The translations under genes were made by a program, and so were the position numbers. Under the pieces are notes generated by a model. That model ran no database searches. It had not been told where the DNA came from and was given only the letters and a program-made list of their open reading frames with translations. Shown piece after piece: positions 7,235 to 15,173 of a stretch of 24,716 bases of DNA. This DNA is from Aphodoplasma sp045626925. Lineage in GTDB: Bacteria > Bacillota > Clostridia > UBA1381 > UMGS1253. Location: positions 1-24,716 of the forward strand of contig JAZUQZ010000015.1 of the NCBI GenBank assembly GCA_045626925.1, read 5' to 3'. Every line of letters starts with the position of its first letter. The stretch's first letter is position 1.

Positions 7235-8275
7235 TTAATACTCGCCTCGCAATTCAATGCGGTCTGTTTCTGCCTCAAACGCCTTTGTATCTGCGTTTAT
7301 TTTATCTATTTCGTAATCATTTTGCGCTTTGGTTGCAGCAGTTGAAGCGTTACGGCTGTTTACAGTATAATTTAAATATGCCGTACTTGCATTTTGTTGT
7401 CCGATTACATACTGCCAGTATTTTGTCCCAACCGGTATGCCAAGTATATCTGCGATATATTGATTTGTAACAACACCTGCACCTGCAAACAGCTTATACG
7501 CCTGCTCAAACAATTCTTTTTGCTCATCGCTTTCAAGCTTTCTCATAGTAATGCTATTTTCAAATGCGCGTTGTTCTTCATCACTTTCAAAGCTTGCACG
7601 CTTGAGCATATCCGCATCGACTGCCCTTTTATACTCGCGCTCATCATTTGCCTGTTCTATACGCTCACCGGCAATCTGTGATATTTCTTTGCTGTACTCT
7701 TTGTGTGCATCGCTGACGCTTTCCATATATTGTTTTGCAATTTCATTTGCCGATTTATTTTGAGCAGCATATGAATCTGCTATGTTGTTTTGATAAGTTG
7801 TATTTTGCGCCATACGACTCGACTCGCCAAATCCGCTCGAAACCTTGTTTGATATTCCACGCCCAAGCCCGCCGGCTGCAAGCACCTCTTCATTGCCAAG
7901 TGAGCCACGCCTATACGCCGAATAAATACCTCTTCGCACATCAGCAAACAAGTTATTATTGGAACTAATACCCGCTTTGTACGCATCAAGGCTCTTTTGG
8001 CTTGCTGCTTCAAGGTTTTTTGCTGCAATATCGCGCCTCTCCTGATAAAGAGCATCAATATCTTTTTTGTTGTTTTCGCCATAGTACGAGTTTATATACG
8101 CATTGGCGCTTCTGGTAATCTCATCGTTTTTATACTGCTCAAGGCCTTCATTTTCGTCTATTTTCTTATTGCGCTCGCCTAAAAGAAACGCCACAACCTC
8201 CGGCTTTTCATAATTATCCATCGCTTGTTTTATCGATTTTGCGATATCGTTTTTGTCATAATTATAATAGTTCAT
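7235..8275 (-). CDS. Phage protein, possible internal virion/DNA ejection protein
   Basis: A 346-residue polar protein rich in Ala, Asn, Gln, Glu and Lys with no signal peptide. Residues 10-125 look helical and charged. Residues 127-151 form a Gly/Ser-rich stretch (AAGGLGRGISNKVSSGFG). Residues 155-265 look like a long charged helix or coiled coil. Near 300 a Tyr/Asn/Ala-rich stretch is followed by another charged helix to the end. This composition, and the Gly-rich break, resemble internal or ejection proteins of short-tailed phages, but I see no diagnostic motif. It lies between endolysin and holin, an unusual place for a virion protein. The start at 8275 has only a weak, distant GAAAGG site, so expression may depend on coupling to the amidase gene 28 bases upstream. 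Confidence 0.4.
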   Translation of the reverse strand: MNYYNYDKNDIAKSIKQAMDNYEKPEVVAFLLGERNKKIDENEGLEQYKNDEITRSANAYINSYYGENNKKDIDALYQERRDIAAKNLEAASQKSLDAYKAGISSNNNLFADVRRGIYSAYRRGSLGNEEVLAAGGLGRGISNKVSSGFGESSRMAQNTTYQNNIADSYAAQNKSANEIAKQYMESVSDAHKEYSKEISQIAGERIEQANDEREYKRAVDADMLKRASFESDEEQRAFENSITMRKLESDEQKELFEQAYKLFAGAGVVTNQYIADILGIPVGTKYWQYVIGQQNASTAYLNYTVNSRNASTAATKAQNDYEIDKINADTKAFEAETDRIELRGEY

Positions 8276-8303
8276 TCTATCATCTGCCTTTCTTGTGTTT
8301 ACT

Positions 8304-8972
8304 TTAGTCGCGCTCTCTTATGTATTGGACACATTTTCTCGCAAGCCAATAAAGTCGTCCGTCCGGGTTGGCTTTCATCTCATCTACCATACCCTTTGTA
8401 TCACTTACAATGCCCCTATGCCCAAGCTCCCACACGATATCGTTTATATCAGTGTACTCGACTATATCGGTTAATGCATTTTTAAAGTTTTGCCACATAG
8501 CCAAATCATTTACAAACGGAGCAGGACAAGCTTTGTGCGTAACATCATAATGGCGTATTACATGGCCTGCATCAATATTGTACTCTTTCATAAGCCATTT
8601 TGTAAGCTCAACTGTGTTTTGCACTGTAATATCATCGAAATACCACCCGCCGTTTTCGTCCTTATGACAGCACATCTCGATACCTATTGCATTGTCATTT
8701 CTGCAAGGACTATAATATACTCCCGTTTCGCTTCCACAATGCCATGCACAATCCTGTGGCGCAACACTTTGATATATTGCACCGTTCTCGCTTGCGTGAC
8801 CGACAAAATAATGTGCCGATGCACCGATATTTGCTGTAGAGCCATAATATTTTACATTATCAAGTGCACTGCCCGTTGCACCCACATAATGAATGACAAT
8901 GTACTTTATACTCTCGCGTCTGCCTTTTCGGTAGTTTGTAGACTTACATGGATAAGCTTTGTTGATTTGCAT
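8304..8972 (-). CDS. N-acetylmuramoyl-L-alanine amidase (phage endolysin)
   Basis: A 222-residue zinc amidase of the Amidase_2/PGRP (T7 lysozyme-like) family. It cleaves the bond between MurNAc and L-Ala in peptidoglycan to release particles. The catalytic domain covers about residues 10-155. Zinc ligands are H28 (VIHYVG), H141 (IRHYD) and C149, with catalytic-type K147 (THKACPAPF); the H-x5-K-x-C spacing matches T7 lysozyme. Residues about 175-222 form a small second domain (DINDIVWELGHRGIV, then YWLARKC), probably wall-binding. No signal peptide, so it needs the holin for exit. The start has GGAGGAGAGGG upstream and overlaps the preceding small gene by 29 bases. Confidence 0.92.
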   Translation of the reverse strand: MQINKAYPCKSTNYRKGRRESIKYIVIHYVGATGSALDNVKYYGSTANIGASAHYFVGHASENGAIYQSVAPQDCAWHCGSETGVYYSPCRNDNAIGIEMCCHKDENGGWYFDDITVQNTVELTKWLMKEYNIDAGHVIRHYDVTHKACPAPFVNDLAMWQNFKNALTDIVEYTDINDIVWELGHRGIVSDTKGMVDEMKANPDGRLYWLARKCVQYIRERD

Positions 8973-9198
8973 TATTAACCCTCTCCTCCGCTTTAATTTG
9001 TTCTACAAAAGCGTTGTACTGCTCAAATTCCTCTGGCTTAGTGTCTCTCTGTCTGAGTATAGCAAGCTCATCATCTACTGAATAAGTCTCTCGAATACGA
9101 GAGATTATTCTTTCTTTATAAGGCACAACCACAATTTCTTGCTCTACCTCTACAATTTTTCCGTTTGGATTTTCTTTATCAATTATTAACCGTTTCAT
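8944..9198 (-). CDS. Small phage protein following the tail-fibre gene
   Basis: An 84-residue charged protein. It has a beta-like N-terminus (KRLIIDKENPNGKIVEVEQE) and a helical, Glu-rich C-terminal half (YSVDDELAILRQRDTKPEEF). Small proteins with a similar YSVDDELAILRQ-type helix often follow tail-fibre genes in clostridial prophages; I know no function for them, and assembly chaperone is only a guess. The start ATG at 9198 overlaps the fibre gene stop by one base (TAATG), with GGAGGT nine bases upstream, which indicates translational coupling. An in-frame GTG nine bases earlier is too close to that site to be used. Confidence 0.7.
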   Translation of the reverse strand: MKRLIIDKENPNGKIVEVEQEIVVVPYKERIISRIRETYSVDDELAILRQRDTKPEEFEQYNAFVEQIKAEERVNNANQQSLSM

Positions 9199-10478
9199 TA
9201 TTCGCACACCTCCATAAAGATATGTGTACCTTTTTCCAATGTCACATTGCTAATTGTAATGCGCAAATAAGGATTGCGTTCTCTCATAGCGTTTATAGGA
9301 AATCCACCAATGCAGTGTGTTGTTGCGCTGGTAATATTGTTTGCCGGGGTACTATAGTTAGGTGTCGGCAAACTCATTAAACTGAAAAAACTTTTTGTAA
9401 GATAGCTATCATATTCAAAATCAAGCACATCTAATGAAGCAGTAGTGTAAAACCTAGCATCACCACTGCTCACCCTGTTATTTCCACGCAAGAAAATTAT
9501 GTTATAAGATGTATGGTTAGAATCCGCTATACTTACAGAAGTTATAAAAGCGTTAGCCGCTTTAGCCTCTGCTACTGGAAAACTCATAGCAAATCTTATT
9601 TGTCTTGCATTAAGAAATGCTTCTACATCTTCTATTGCTAAGAGTATTTCTGATACACCGCCCTGTTCTTCTGTTAAGGTTGTATCTATTAGTGTTTTCC
9701 GTTTCGGCAATTCTTCTTTTGTTGCATAGTAATCAGAAAAGAGGTTACCATCAAAGTCTGTCTCTGCAACCGTGGCTCGACCAGCAACATCAGCGTACCC
9801 AACACGTGTATCGATATTCTCATGCCAACCATCACTATGTAAAATATATGTCAAAACTTCGTCTGGTACATCTGGTATTTTTGCATTGAATTCTTCTTTT
9901 GTAGCATATGTTGATATAATATCATTACCCATAGTGTCGTTTATTGCTGATTGTGCTTGCCCTGCACCGTCTGCGTAGTCTGCGTAGTATGCAAGGTCAG
10001 CGGTTTGCGAGTGACGAGTCTGTATTGTACCATTTTCAATCTCTTTTTTTGTGGCATATGCATCAAGCTCTGTTTTGTTCGCCTTGTTGCCTACCATTTC
10101 AAGCAACGCATCATATGCGTCCTCATGTAAAGCGAGCGCATCTCCAAGTTCCTTTAATGTGTCAAGCGCCTCCGGTGCACCATTGATCAGATCCGCAATT
10201 GCGCCTTCAAGCTCGTCTTGTGTAACTGCCAAAGCTACCTTTTGCTTTTCCTCATTTGTATAATCATTTGTTGACAGGTCCTTGCCCTCTGTCTTATCGA
10301 CCTTGCCCGACAACTCTGCCACTGTTTCATCAATAATGCCGTTCACACTATTCTTTAATTCATTTGTGCTGTTTGAGTCAAACCACTCCTTAAGTTCTGC
10401 AGCACTCATCTGTGGCGTATCGCCAAGTGCACTCACCGGCTTTGAAAAAGCATTTATTTTATAATCAGGTAAAGCCAT
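9198..10478 (-). CDS. Tail-fibre / receptor-binding-like structural protein
   Basis: A 426-residue modular protein. Residues 1-45 are a short N-terminal anchor-like segment (PDYKINAFSKPV). A helical stretch leads to the widespread phage-fibre signature DLINGAPEALDTLKELGDAL at about 92-111. Three spaced repeats of the type Y-A-T-K-(K/E)-E follow, within irregular spacers (DAYATKKE, STYATKEE, DYYATKEE). The last about 150 residues look beta-rich and have no repeats, fitting a C-terminal receptor-binding head. Proteins like this trimerise at the particle periphery and set host range. Start ATG has AGGGAGTGA upstream, 13 bases after the preceding stop. Confidence 0.72.
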   Translation of the reverse strand: MALPDYKINAFSKPVSALGDTPQMSAAELKEWFDSNSTNELKNSVNGIIDETVAELSGKVDKTEGKDLSTNDYTNEEKQKVALAVTQDELEGAIADLINGAPEALDTLKELGDALALHEDAYDALLEMVGNKANKTELDAYATKKEIENGTIQTRHSQTADLAYYADYADGAGQAQSAINDTMGNDIISTYATKEEFNAKIPDVPDEVLTYILHSDGWHENIDTRVGYADVAGRATVAETDFDGNLFSDYYATKEELPKRKTLIDTTLTEEQGGVSEILLAIEDVEAFLNARQIRFAMSFPVAEAKAANAFITSVSIADSNHTSYNIIFLRGNNRVSSGDARFYTTASLDVLDFEYDSYLTKSFFSLMSLPTPNYSTPANNITSATTHCIGGFPINAMRERNPYLRITISNVTLEKGTHIFMEVCE

Positions 10479-10491
10479 TTAAATCACTCCC

Positions 10492-12831
10492 TTATTTTAC
10501 ATATTTTCCGCTTCGATATTTTACCGAAACCGCCAAAAACCCAAAAGGCTCGCCACCTACATCATTTACAAGTCGCAATCCAAACACATATGCATTTTTG
10601 GCCTTTACGCCTGTGGCAAATACAAATGGCGCCTGTATTGTACGAAAGCTGAAGCGTTCAAAATCAACATCATCAAATGAAAACAAGTCGATATTTTCAG
10701 CAAACACCCAATCGCGATAATCCTCATTTGTATTATAATATACCTTTACACTGCTTCGCTTGTGAGGCATACAAGTTATGTAACAATTTCGTATGGTTTT
10801 ATAATTTGCATATTCACCAAGCGTCGTCGCTCCTATTTCCCATATAGCTTCTATTGCGCGGGCATTTTCTATGCTGCCATCTATTGCAACATTATCATAA
10901 TATGCATTTTGTTCGTCTTCGTTCATGAAACGATATATAGCACCATCTTCTGCACCAAAATACATATCATCGCCATTTATCCATACGCATCGCACATTTG
11001 GCAGGCCGTCAAAATAAAACCACTCAAAACCATTCTCAACATCACATATATACGCTTGAGTATCTAAAAAAACATAGTACTTTCCGCCAAGGGTTGCACA
11101 TACTGCCTCTGACAAAGAATTATGCTTTAACAATCGTCCGTTTACCATATGCGATATAGAAATCGTGTTGTGTTGATTTTCAACACTTGTTCCCTGAATA
11201 ACAAACACACCGTCGTTACCAATATAAATCGGCGTACCGCCCACATTTTTAAATGAGCTTTTGTTGATTGCGCCATATGATATATTGCCTTGCTTTACTG
11301 TAAATAGCGCCGTAGTATTGCCATCGTCGTCCGTCGCAAGGGAAAACGAACGAAGATATTGGCTACTATCCTTGCCTATGCCGTCTTTTACAATAACCAA
11401 ATTGCCAAAAAGTTTGTGATAACCGACGATTGCCGATTCTTCTGCACCCACATCTGTATACATAAGGTCGGAAAAATATGTCCCATCAAAAAGTCCGCTT
11501 GCAAAATCGCGCGCACGATATTTTTCGTTACCGCTCACAAAAGCACGCGTATCGTTGCTTCCGCCATATAGTGCATATATGTCACAATTATCGATTACAT
11601 CACACGGCTCATTTATCATATATTCAACTGTTATTATGCTTTCGCTTTGTACGCTTGGCTCATAACCTGTCGAAATCTCTATATATCCTTCCGATGTATT
11701 TGTTCTGATTTTTTCGCCATATCCTTGTCTATAATATTGATGCACACGGTTGCCATCTACCCACACGCCCAAAAGAGTTGTGTTTTTGCCGATATAGAGG
11801 CGTAGTGCTCTTACCTTGGTGCGCAATATCGCGCCACACGAAAAATCAATTTTGCGCTTTCCGGACGCAAGGTTTGCCGCCTCAAGCACATCGCCCGTAT
11901 ATGGCACAAAGGTTGATATTTCTGTTCCATTTTCATCAACAACCTTTCCGCCAATTACATCTTCTCTTATGGGCTCTCTTCCTGTAACAACCGTCGGCGC
12001 ATAAACAAGCTCATCATACTCTACCACGACATAAGGCTCACAATCAAAGCCCTCGCGTATAATGTTTGCATTTGGTTCAAGGCGAATGTATAAACCCTTT
12101 TCATCTACAAGTACGCTATAGTATCTTTCTCCTACACGAAAATACCCGCCATTTTCATATTGATAATATAAAGATGCCACCCTTATTTTGTCAGCATACT
12201 CCGGTTGTGCAATATAAATCTTGCTTTGAGAATTAAAGCTATATCTTCCGTTTACAAATTTAATTTTTTTATAGCTGTTTGCACCATTGTATTCAAAGCT
12301 TTCTCCATCAAATTCCCCCATGGGCGTACGACCCGAAATTATAAGCGGCGCCGTCTCCTCATCACACACAGTGCATACCTTATTAACAAAGCCATAGCAA
12401 ATATTTTTTGTAAACTCATCATAGCCGATTTTTATATATCCTGCACCAAGAATATAAAGCGACGAACCAAATGTAAAAGCTCGGCTTTTTTTGTCTTTAA
12501 GTCCCGTCAAAATCTCATCACCAAGAACAAAAGAGCCATCAGTGTCAAAGCTGAACTTATATAAACTTGTGCCAATATGAATAAATCTGTATGTAGTTGA
12601 ATTTTGCGGACATAAATACTCAAATATGCCATTTATGCTGCCATTCGTTTCAAATACGCGCCTATAACCTGTTCGCTTTTCGACATACCCTTTTTTATTT
12701 ATTAGCATGTTTTTTGCATCAGGACTGCGCTTTGCTGAAACCTTCGAGGGCTCGCTCGTAAAGTCTACACCAAAAAATTCGTCCGCCGTATAAATCTTCT
12801 CCGACGGGTTGCTCCTAAATTTTAGTGCCAT
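10492..12831 (-). CDS. Large phage structural protein, nozzle / DNA-stabilisation type
   Basis: At 779 residues, the largest gene of the cassette. The N-terminal segment NMLINKKGYVEKRTGYRRV (about 41-59) resembles the start of podoviral tail-nozzle and packaged-DNA-stabilisation proteins (P22 gp10-like), where the opening describes DNA or tail contacts before a beta-propeller. The body is rich in Gly, Tyr and Asp and in short beta-strand repeats such as YRFIHIGTSLYKF, AFTFGSSLYILG and GIFEYLCP, consistent with propeller blades. No membrane segment. It follows the connector gene by 12 bases, the place expected of a protein closing the portal. The assignment rests on position and pattern; a hub or host-binding protein is the alternative. 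Start ATG has GGAGGGAG upstream. Confidence 0.5.
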   Translation of the reverse strand: MALKFRSNPSEKIYTADEFFGVDFTSEPSKVSAKRSPDAKNMLINKKGYVEKRTGYRRVFETNGSINGIFEYLCPQNSTTYRFIHIGTSLYKFSFDTDGSFVLGDEILTGLKDKKSRAFTFGSSLYILGAGYIKIGYDEFTKNICYGFVNKVCTVCDEETAPLIISGRTPMGEFDGESFEYNGANSYKKIKFVNGRYSFNSQSKIYIAQPEYADKIRVASLYYQYENGGYFRVGERYYSVLVDEKGLYIRLEPNANIIREGFDCEPYVVVEYDELVYAPTVVTGREPIREDVIGGKVVDENGTEISTFVPYTGDVLEAANLASGKRKIDFSCGAILRTKVRALRLYIGKNTTLLGVWVDGNRVHQYYRQGYGEKIRTNTSEGYIEISTGYEPSVQSESIITVEYMINEPCDVIDNCDIYALYGGSNDTRAFVSGNEKYRARDFASGLFDGTYFSDLMYTDVGAEESAIVGYHKLFGNLVIVKDGIGKDSSQYLRSFSLATDDDGNTTALFTVKQGNISYGAINKSSFKNVGGTPIYIGNDGVFVIQGTSVENQHNTISISHMVNGRLLKHNSLSEAVCATLGGKYYVFLDTQAYICDVENGFEWFYFDGLPNVRCVWINGDDMYFGAEDGAIYRFMNEDEQNAYYDNVAIDGSIENARAIEAIWEIGATTLGEYANYKTIRNCYITCMPHKRSSVKVYYNTNEDYRDWVFAENIDLFSFDDVDFERFSFRTIQAPFVFATGVKAKNAYVFGLRLVNDVGGEPFGFLAVSVKYRSGKYVK

Positions 12832-12843
12832 ACCGCTCCCTCC

Positions 12844-13212
12844 TTAATAATGATTTTTTATATTGGCATAATTTGCCACATGATAGTTTTTTTTAAGTCT
12901 TTCAAATTGTTCTCCCATAGCATTTGACATCGAACGGTCATCATCTGCACACAATAGCGCCGCCAAACCATACGGCAAACAATTTGAAACAAAATCCTCA
13001 TTATATATTATTTCATAATCGAGACTATTTGCCACATCTGCTCTTTCAAGAATAGGTGCGTCTTTCGACTCGCGGATTGCGTTTTCTGTCCCAAAGCACT
13101 GTGCCAAAAGCTGATTTACAAGCGGCAATACATTCTTTTTAAAGCTTTTTGCCCTGCTTTCATCTTCATTTAAAAGCGCAAGTGCGCGCTCAAAAACTTC
13201 CGATACCTTCAA
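12844..13212 (-). CDS. Head-tail connector/adaptor-like protein
   Basis: A 122-residue, mostly helical protein (MKVSEVFERALALL, then PYGLAALLCADDDRSM, then FERLKKNY). The pattern of an N-terminal helix pair, a middle loop and the YGLAALLCADDD helix is familiar from phage head-completion/adaptor proteins that sit under the portal. Its place directly after the capsid gene supports this. It uses a TTG start with GAGGTGA eight bases upstream. A GC-rich stem-loop lies between it and the capsid gene. A small tail accessory factor like P22 gp4 is the closest conceptual match; I am moderately sure. Confidence 0.55.
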   Translation of the reverse strand: MKVSEVFERALALLNEDESRAKSFKKNVLPLVNQLLAQCFGTENAIRESKDAPILERADVANSLDYEIIYNEDFVSNCLPYGLAALLCADDDRSMSNAMGEQFERLKKNYHVANYANIKNHY

Positions 13213-13238
13213 AGCTTTTTCACCTCACTTATTTATTT

Positions 13239-13268
13239 GCGGGGCAGAAAGTCACCTCCCCACCCCGC
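13239..13268 (-). other. GC-rich stem-loop between capsid and connector genes
   Basis: A 6-bp GCGGGG/CCCCGC stem with an 18-base loop that contains GGGGAGGTGA on the operon strand, an unused-looking ribosome binding site with no well-spaced start after it. No T-tract follows, so it is not a clear terminator. It could lower downstream expression relative to the capsid gene or be the relic of a lost small gene. Confidence 0.4.
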
Positions 13269-13298
13269 ATATATTATGACTGTTATCCTTGTAAAAAA

Positions 13299-14348
13299 TT
13301 ATACAATTTCTTCTGCCAAAGCGGATGTAAGCTTGCCTTCTTTTGTTACAAATGCCTTTAATGTCATACCGTCACTCACGCTAATAGACGAAGAATATTT
13401 CTCAACATTTTCACTGTATCTTGGGTCTGTACCGTCAGTTGTATAGAAAATGTCTGCACCATCAACATCACTGGTAATGGTTGCGCTTGAGCCGGACACA
13501 CTTATTGTTGGAGCATCAAGTACAGCAGAGGCTGCTGCTGCAACATAAACGCCCATACATCTTGCACCAATAACAAAAGCATCATAGTTGTTTCTTCCCT
13601 CAAGAAGTGCACCGCTTATGCCCGGTGGGTCCTGGTGTACCTTTGCATCACGGATTTTGTACGGAAGAATTACCGCATCCTTATGTGTAAGAAGGAAAAA
13701 TACATCAGAAGGAAGATAGCTCGACGGAACCTTTACAATTTTTGCGCCAAAAACATCCCCCACAATACCCTTTTCAAGAGCCTTTGTTCCAAGTGATTCA
13801 AGACCTAAAAACTCTGTTGATTGGCGAATAAGACTATAAATCTCACCCGTAACATAAAGGTATCTGTTTTCCTGTGGCACACACGCATCATCAAGCACCT
13901 TGCACGCATTTCCAATATCTTCTATGATTGTAGCTTTCGTCGGTTTTTCAATGCCGCTTACAGTCCCCGCAAGCGCGCAATAGCGTGAAAGCGCATACTT
14001 GTCAACCATGGGAACAACCTTTTCATTTGTCTGAAGCTTTAGCATTTTGCCTGCATTTTTAACAAGCATCTGCTCGTTGTTATTACCCTTATCAATGATT
14101 ATAGAGTAGCTCTTGTCTTGTGACATTGTAAGCTCCTGCACAGTGTCACCCATCTCAACAGGTGTGCCAAAACGATTTGAACCCGAGCGTGTATAATCAA
14201 CCGGTTCAACTGTTTGTGGTGTATAAATTTTGATTGTTTTTACACCGCTAAAATCCCACTCATTCGATGTCTTATCTGCAACAAGCGAGCCCACGGTATA
14301 CATACCTGCTATTTTGTCTGAATACTTTGCTGCCAAATTGATTGCCAT
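13299..14348 (-). CDS. Major capsid protein with C-terminal Ig-like domain
   Basis: A 349-residue protein in the major-capsid position after the scaffold. Residues 1-275 look like an HK97-fold coat protein without a cleaved delta domain: an N-terminal arm, strands such as VKTIKIYTPQTVEPVDY, a central helix-rich part with YLYVTGEIYSLIRQ, and AKIVKVPSSYLPSDVFFLL followed by the AVILPYKIRDAKVHQDPPG segment. Residues 279-349 form an extra domain with the chitobiase/hexosaminidase C-terminal-like pattern IFYTTDGTDPRYS, then Y..SISVSDGMTLKAFVTKEG, ending in a Ser/Ala strand. On other capsids such domains project outwards and may stick to mucus or cell surfaces. Start ATG has AGAGAGGTTGA upstream. 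Confidence 0.8.
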   Translation of the reverse strand: MAINLAAKYSDKIAGMYTVGSLVADKTSNEWDFSGVKTIKIYTPQTVEPVDYTRSGSNRFGTPVEMGDTVQELTMSQDKSYSIIIDKGNNNEQMLVKNAGKMLKLQTNEKVVPMVDKYALSRYCALAGTVSGIEKPTKATIIEDIGNACKVLDDACVPQENRYLYVTGEIYSLIRQSTEFLGLESLGTKALEKGIVGDVFGAKIVKVPSSYLPSDVFFLLTHKDAVILPYKIRDAKVHQDPPGISGALLEGRNNYDAFVIGARCMGVYVAAAASAVLDAPTISVSGSSATITSDVDGADIFYTTDGTDPRYSENVEKYSSSISVSDGMTLKAFVTKEGKLTSALAEEIV

Positions 14349-14386
14349 AACTAATCAACCTCTCTTTTTTATAATTTGTGCGTCTT

Positions 14387-15145
14387 TTAGCCCAAAAGCC
14401 CCTCCAAAAATGAATCGGGTACATTTTCGGCCACACTGCCAACAGCACTGCCGACGCTTCTCGCATTGCTGTCCTTGTTTTGTTTGCTAAGCATGATGTC
14501 ATGTCTGAGCTTCTCATTTTCATAAAGCGCATACGCTGATACAAGGTCTGCACCTTCATGAAATTTTTGCCACACCTGTGGAGGAATATCCTCCGGCAAC
14601 ACATCCGGATAAGCAATAGCAAAATCATAAAATGGTTTTCTTTTTTCTGCTCCAATGCGTTGGGATTCGAGTCTGTCCTCCAAATCCGTCACATAAAGTG
14701 CCTCCTTTTCACCTATACCGCGCGCCATTAAATCCTCCACACGCGAGCGTTTATCTCGAAGCTTCTGTTGTGATAAGTATGCCTGTGAGCTAAGTCCGCT
14801 TTCTCTTGCATCGCGCAAAAGCTCACGCGCGCCGGGTTGTGCACGCAAAATATCATACTCGTTTTTGACATGGTCATAATTCATCCCCTTTTGAGCGTTG
14901 GTCTTAAGCTCTTCAAGGTCTAAAAATACCTCCTTGCCATTGTAAACAACCCGATAGCGTCCGTCGGCGTCATCGCCCGATTTGTTGTCGGCTGCATCAG
15001 CGCAAAAATCAGAAAAGATATTATCGTCCTCTGCTTTTTTGCTGACATTGTCGCCTTCATTTGCAACCTGCTCCAAAATTTCGCCATAGTCACATTCGTC
15101 CGCCATATTTAAAGCTGTTTCGGTTTGATTGGTTGTATCAAACAT
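14387..15145 (-). CDS. Capsid scaffolding protein
   Basis: A 252-residue acidic, helical protein between portal and capsid genes, where scaffolds are encoded. The N-terminal third is Asp/Glu/Asn-rich and probably disordered. The middle has VVYNGKEVFLDLEEL, then NAQKGMNYDHVKNEYD, a motif pair I associate with scaffold-type proteins of Gram-positive phages. A long charged helix follows (YLSQQKLRDKRSRVEDLM), and the C-terminus ends in a small hydrophobic patch (PDSFLEGLLG) that may bind the coat protein. Scaffolds guide procapsid assembly and then leave. I took ATG 15145 (AAAGGAG nine bases upstream) rather than an upstream TTG that overlaps this site. The portal stop lies 28 bases upstream. Confidence 0.68.
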   Translation of the reverse strand: MFDTTNQTETALNMADECDYGEILEQVANEGDNVSKKAEDDNIFSDFCADAADNKSGDDADGRYRVVYNGKEVFLDLEELKTNAQKGMNYDHVKNEYDILRAQPGARELLRDARESGLSSQAYLSQQKLRDKRSRVEDLMARGIGEKEALYVTDLEDRLESQRIGAEKRKPFYDFAIAYPDVLPEDIPPQVWQKFHEGADLVSAYALYENEKLRHDIMLSKQNKDSNARSVGSAVGSVAENVPDSFLEGLLG

Positions 15146-15173
15146 TTTAAAACACTCCTTTAACAAATTATTT

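Noticed and set aside
6937..7470. Plus-strand 177-residue open frame over the holin and the neighbouring gene
   Set aside because: Opposite-strand shadow spanning two genes and the hairpin between them. No start signal and no recognisable domain.
12205..12564. Plus-strand 119-residue open frame
   Set aside because: Antisense shadow of the 779-residue structural gene. No ribosome binding site, and a composition typical of an AT-rich opposite strand.
14272..14655. Possible 127-residue minus-strand gene across the scaffold/capsid junction
   Set aside because: It lies almost wholly inside the scaffold gene in another frame, has a Cys/Met/Arg-rich composition without a family resemblance, and no good ribosome binding site.
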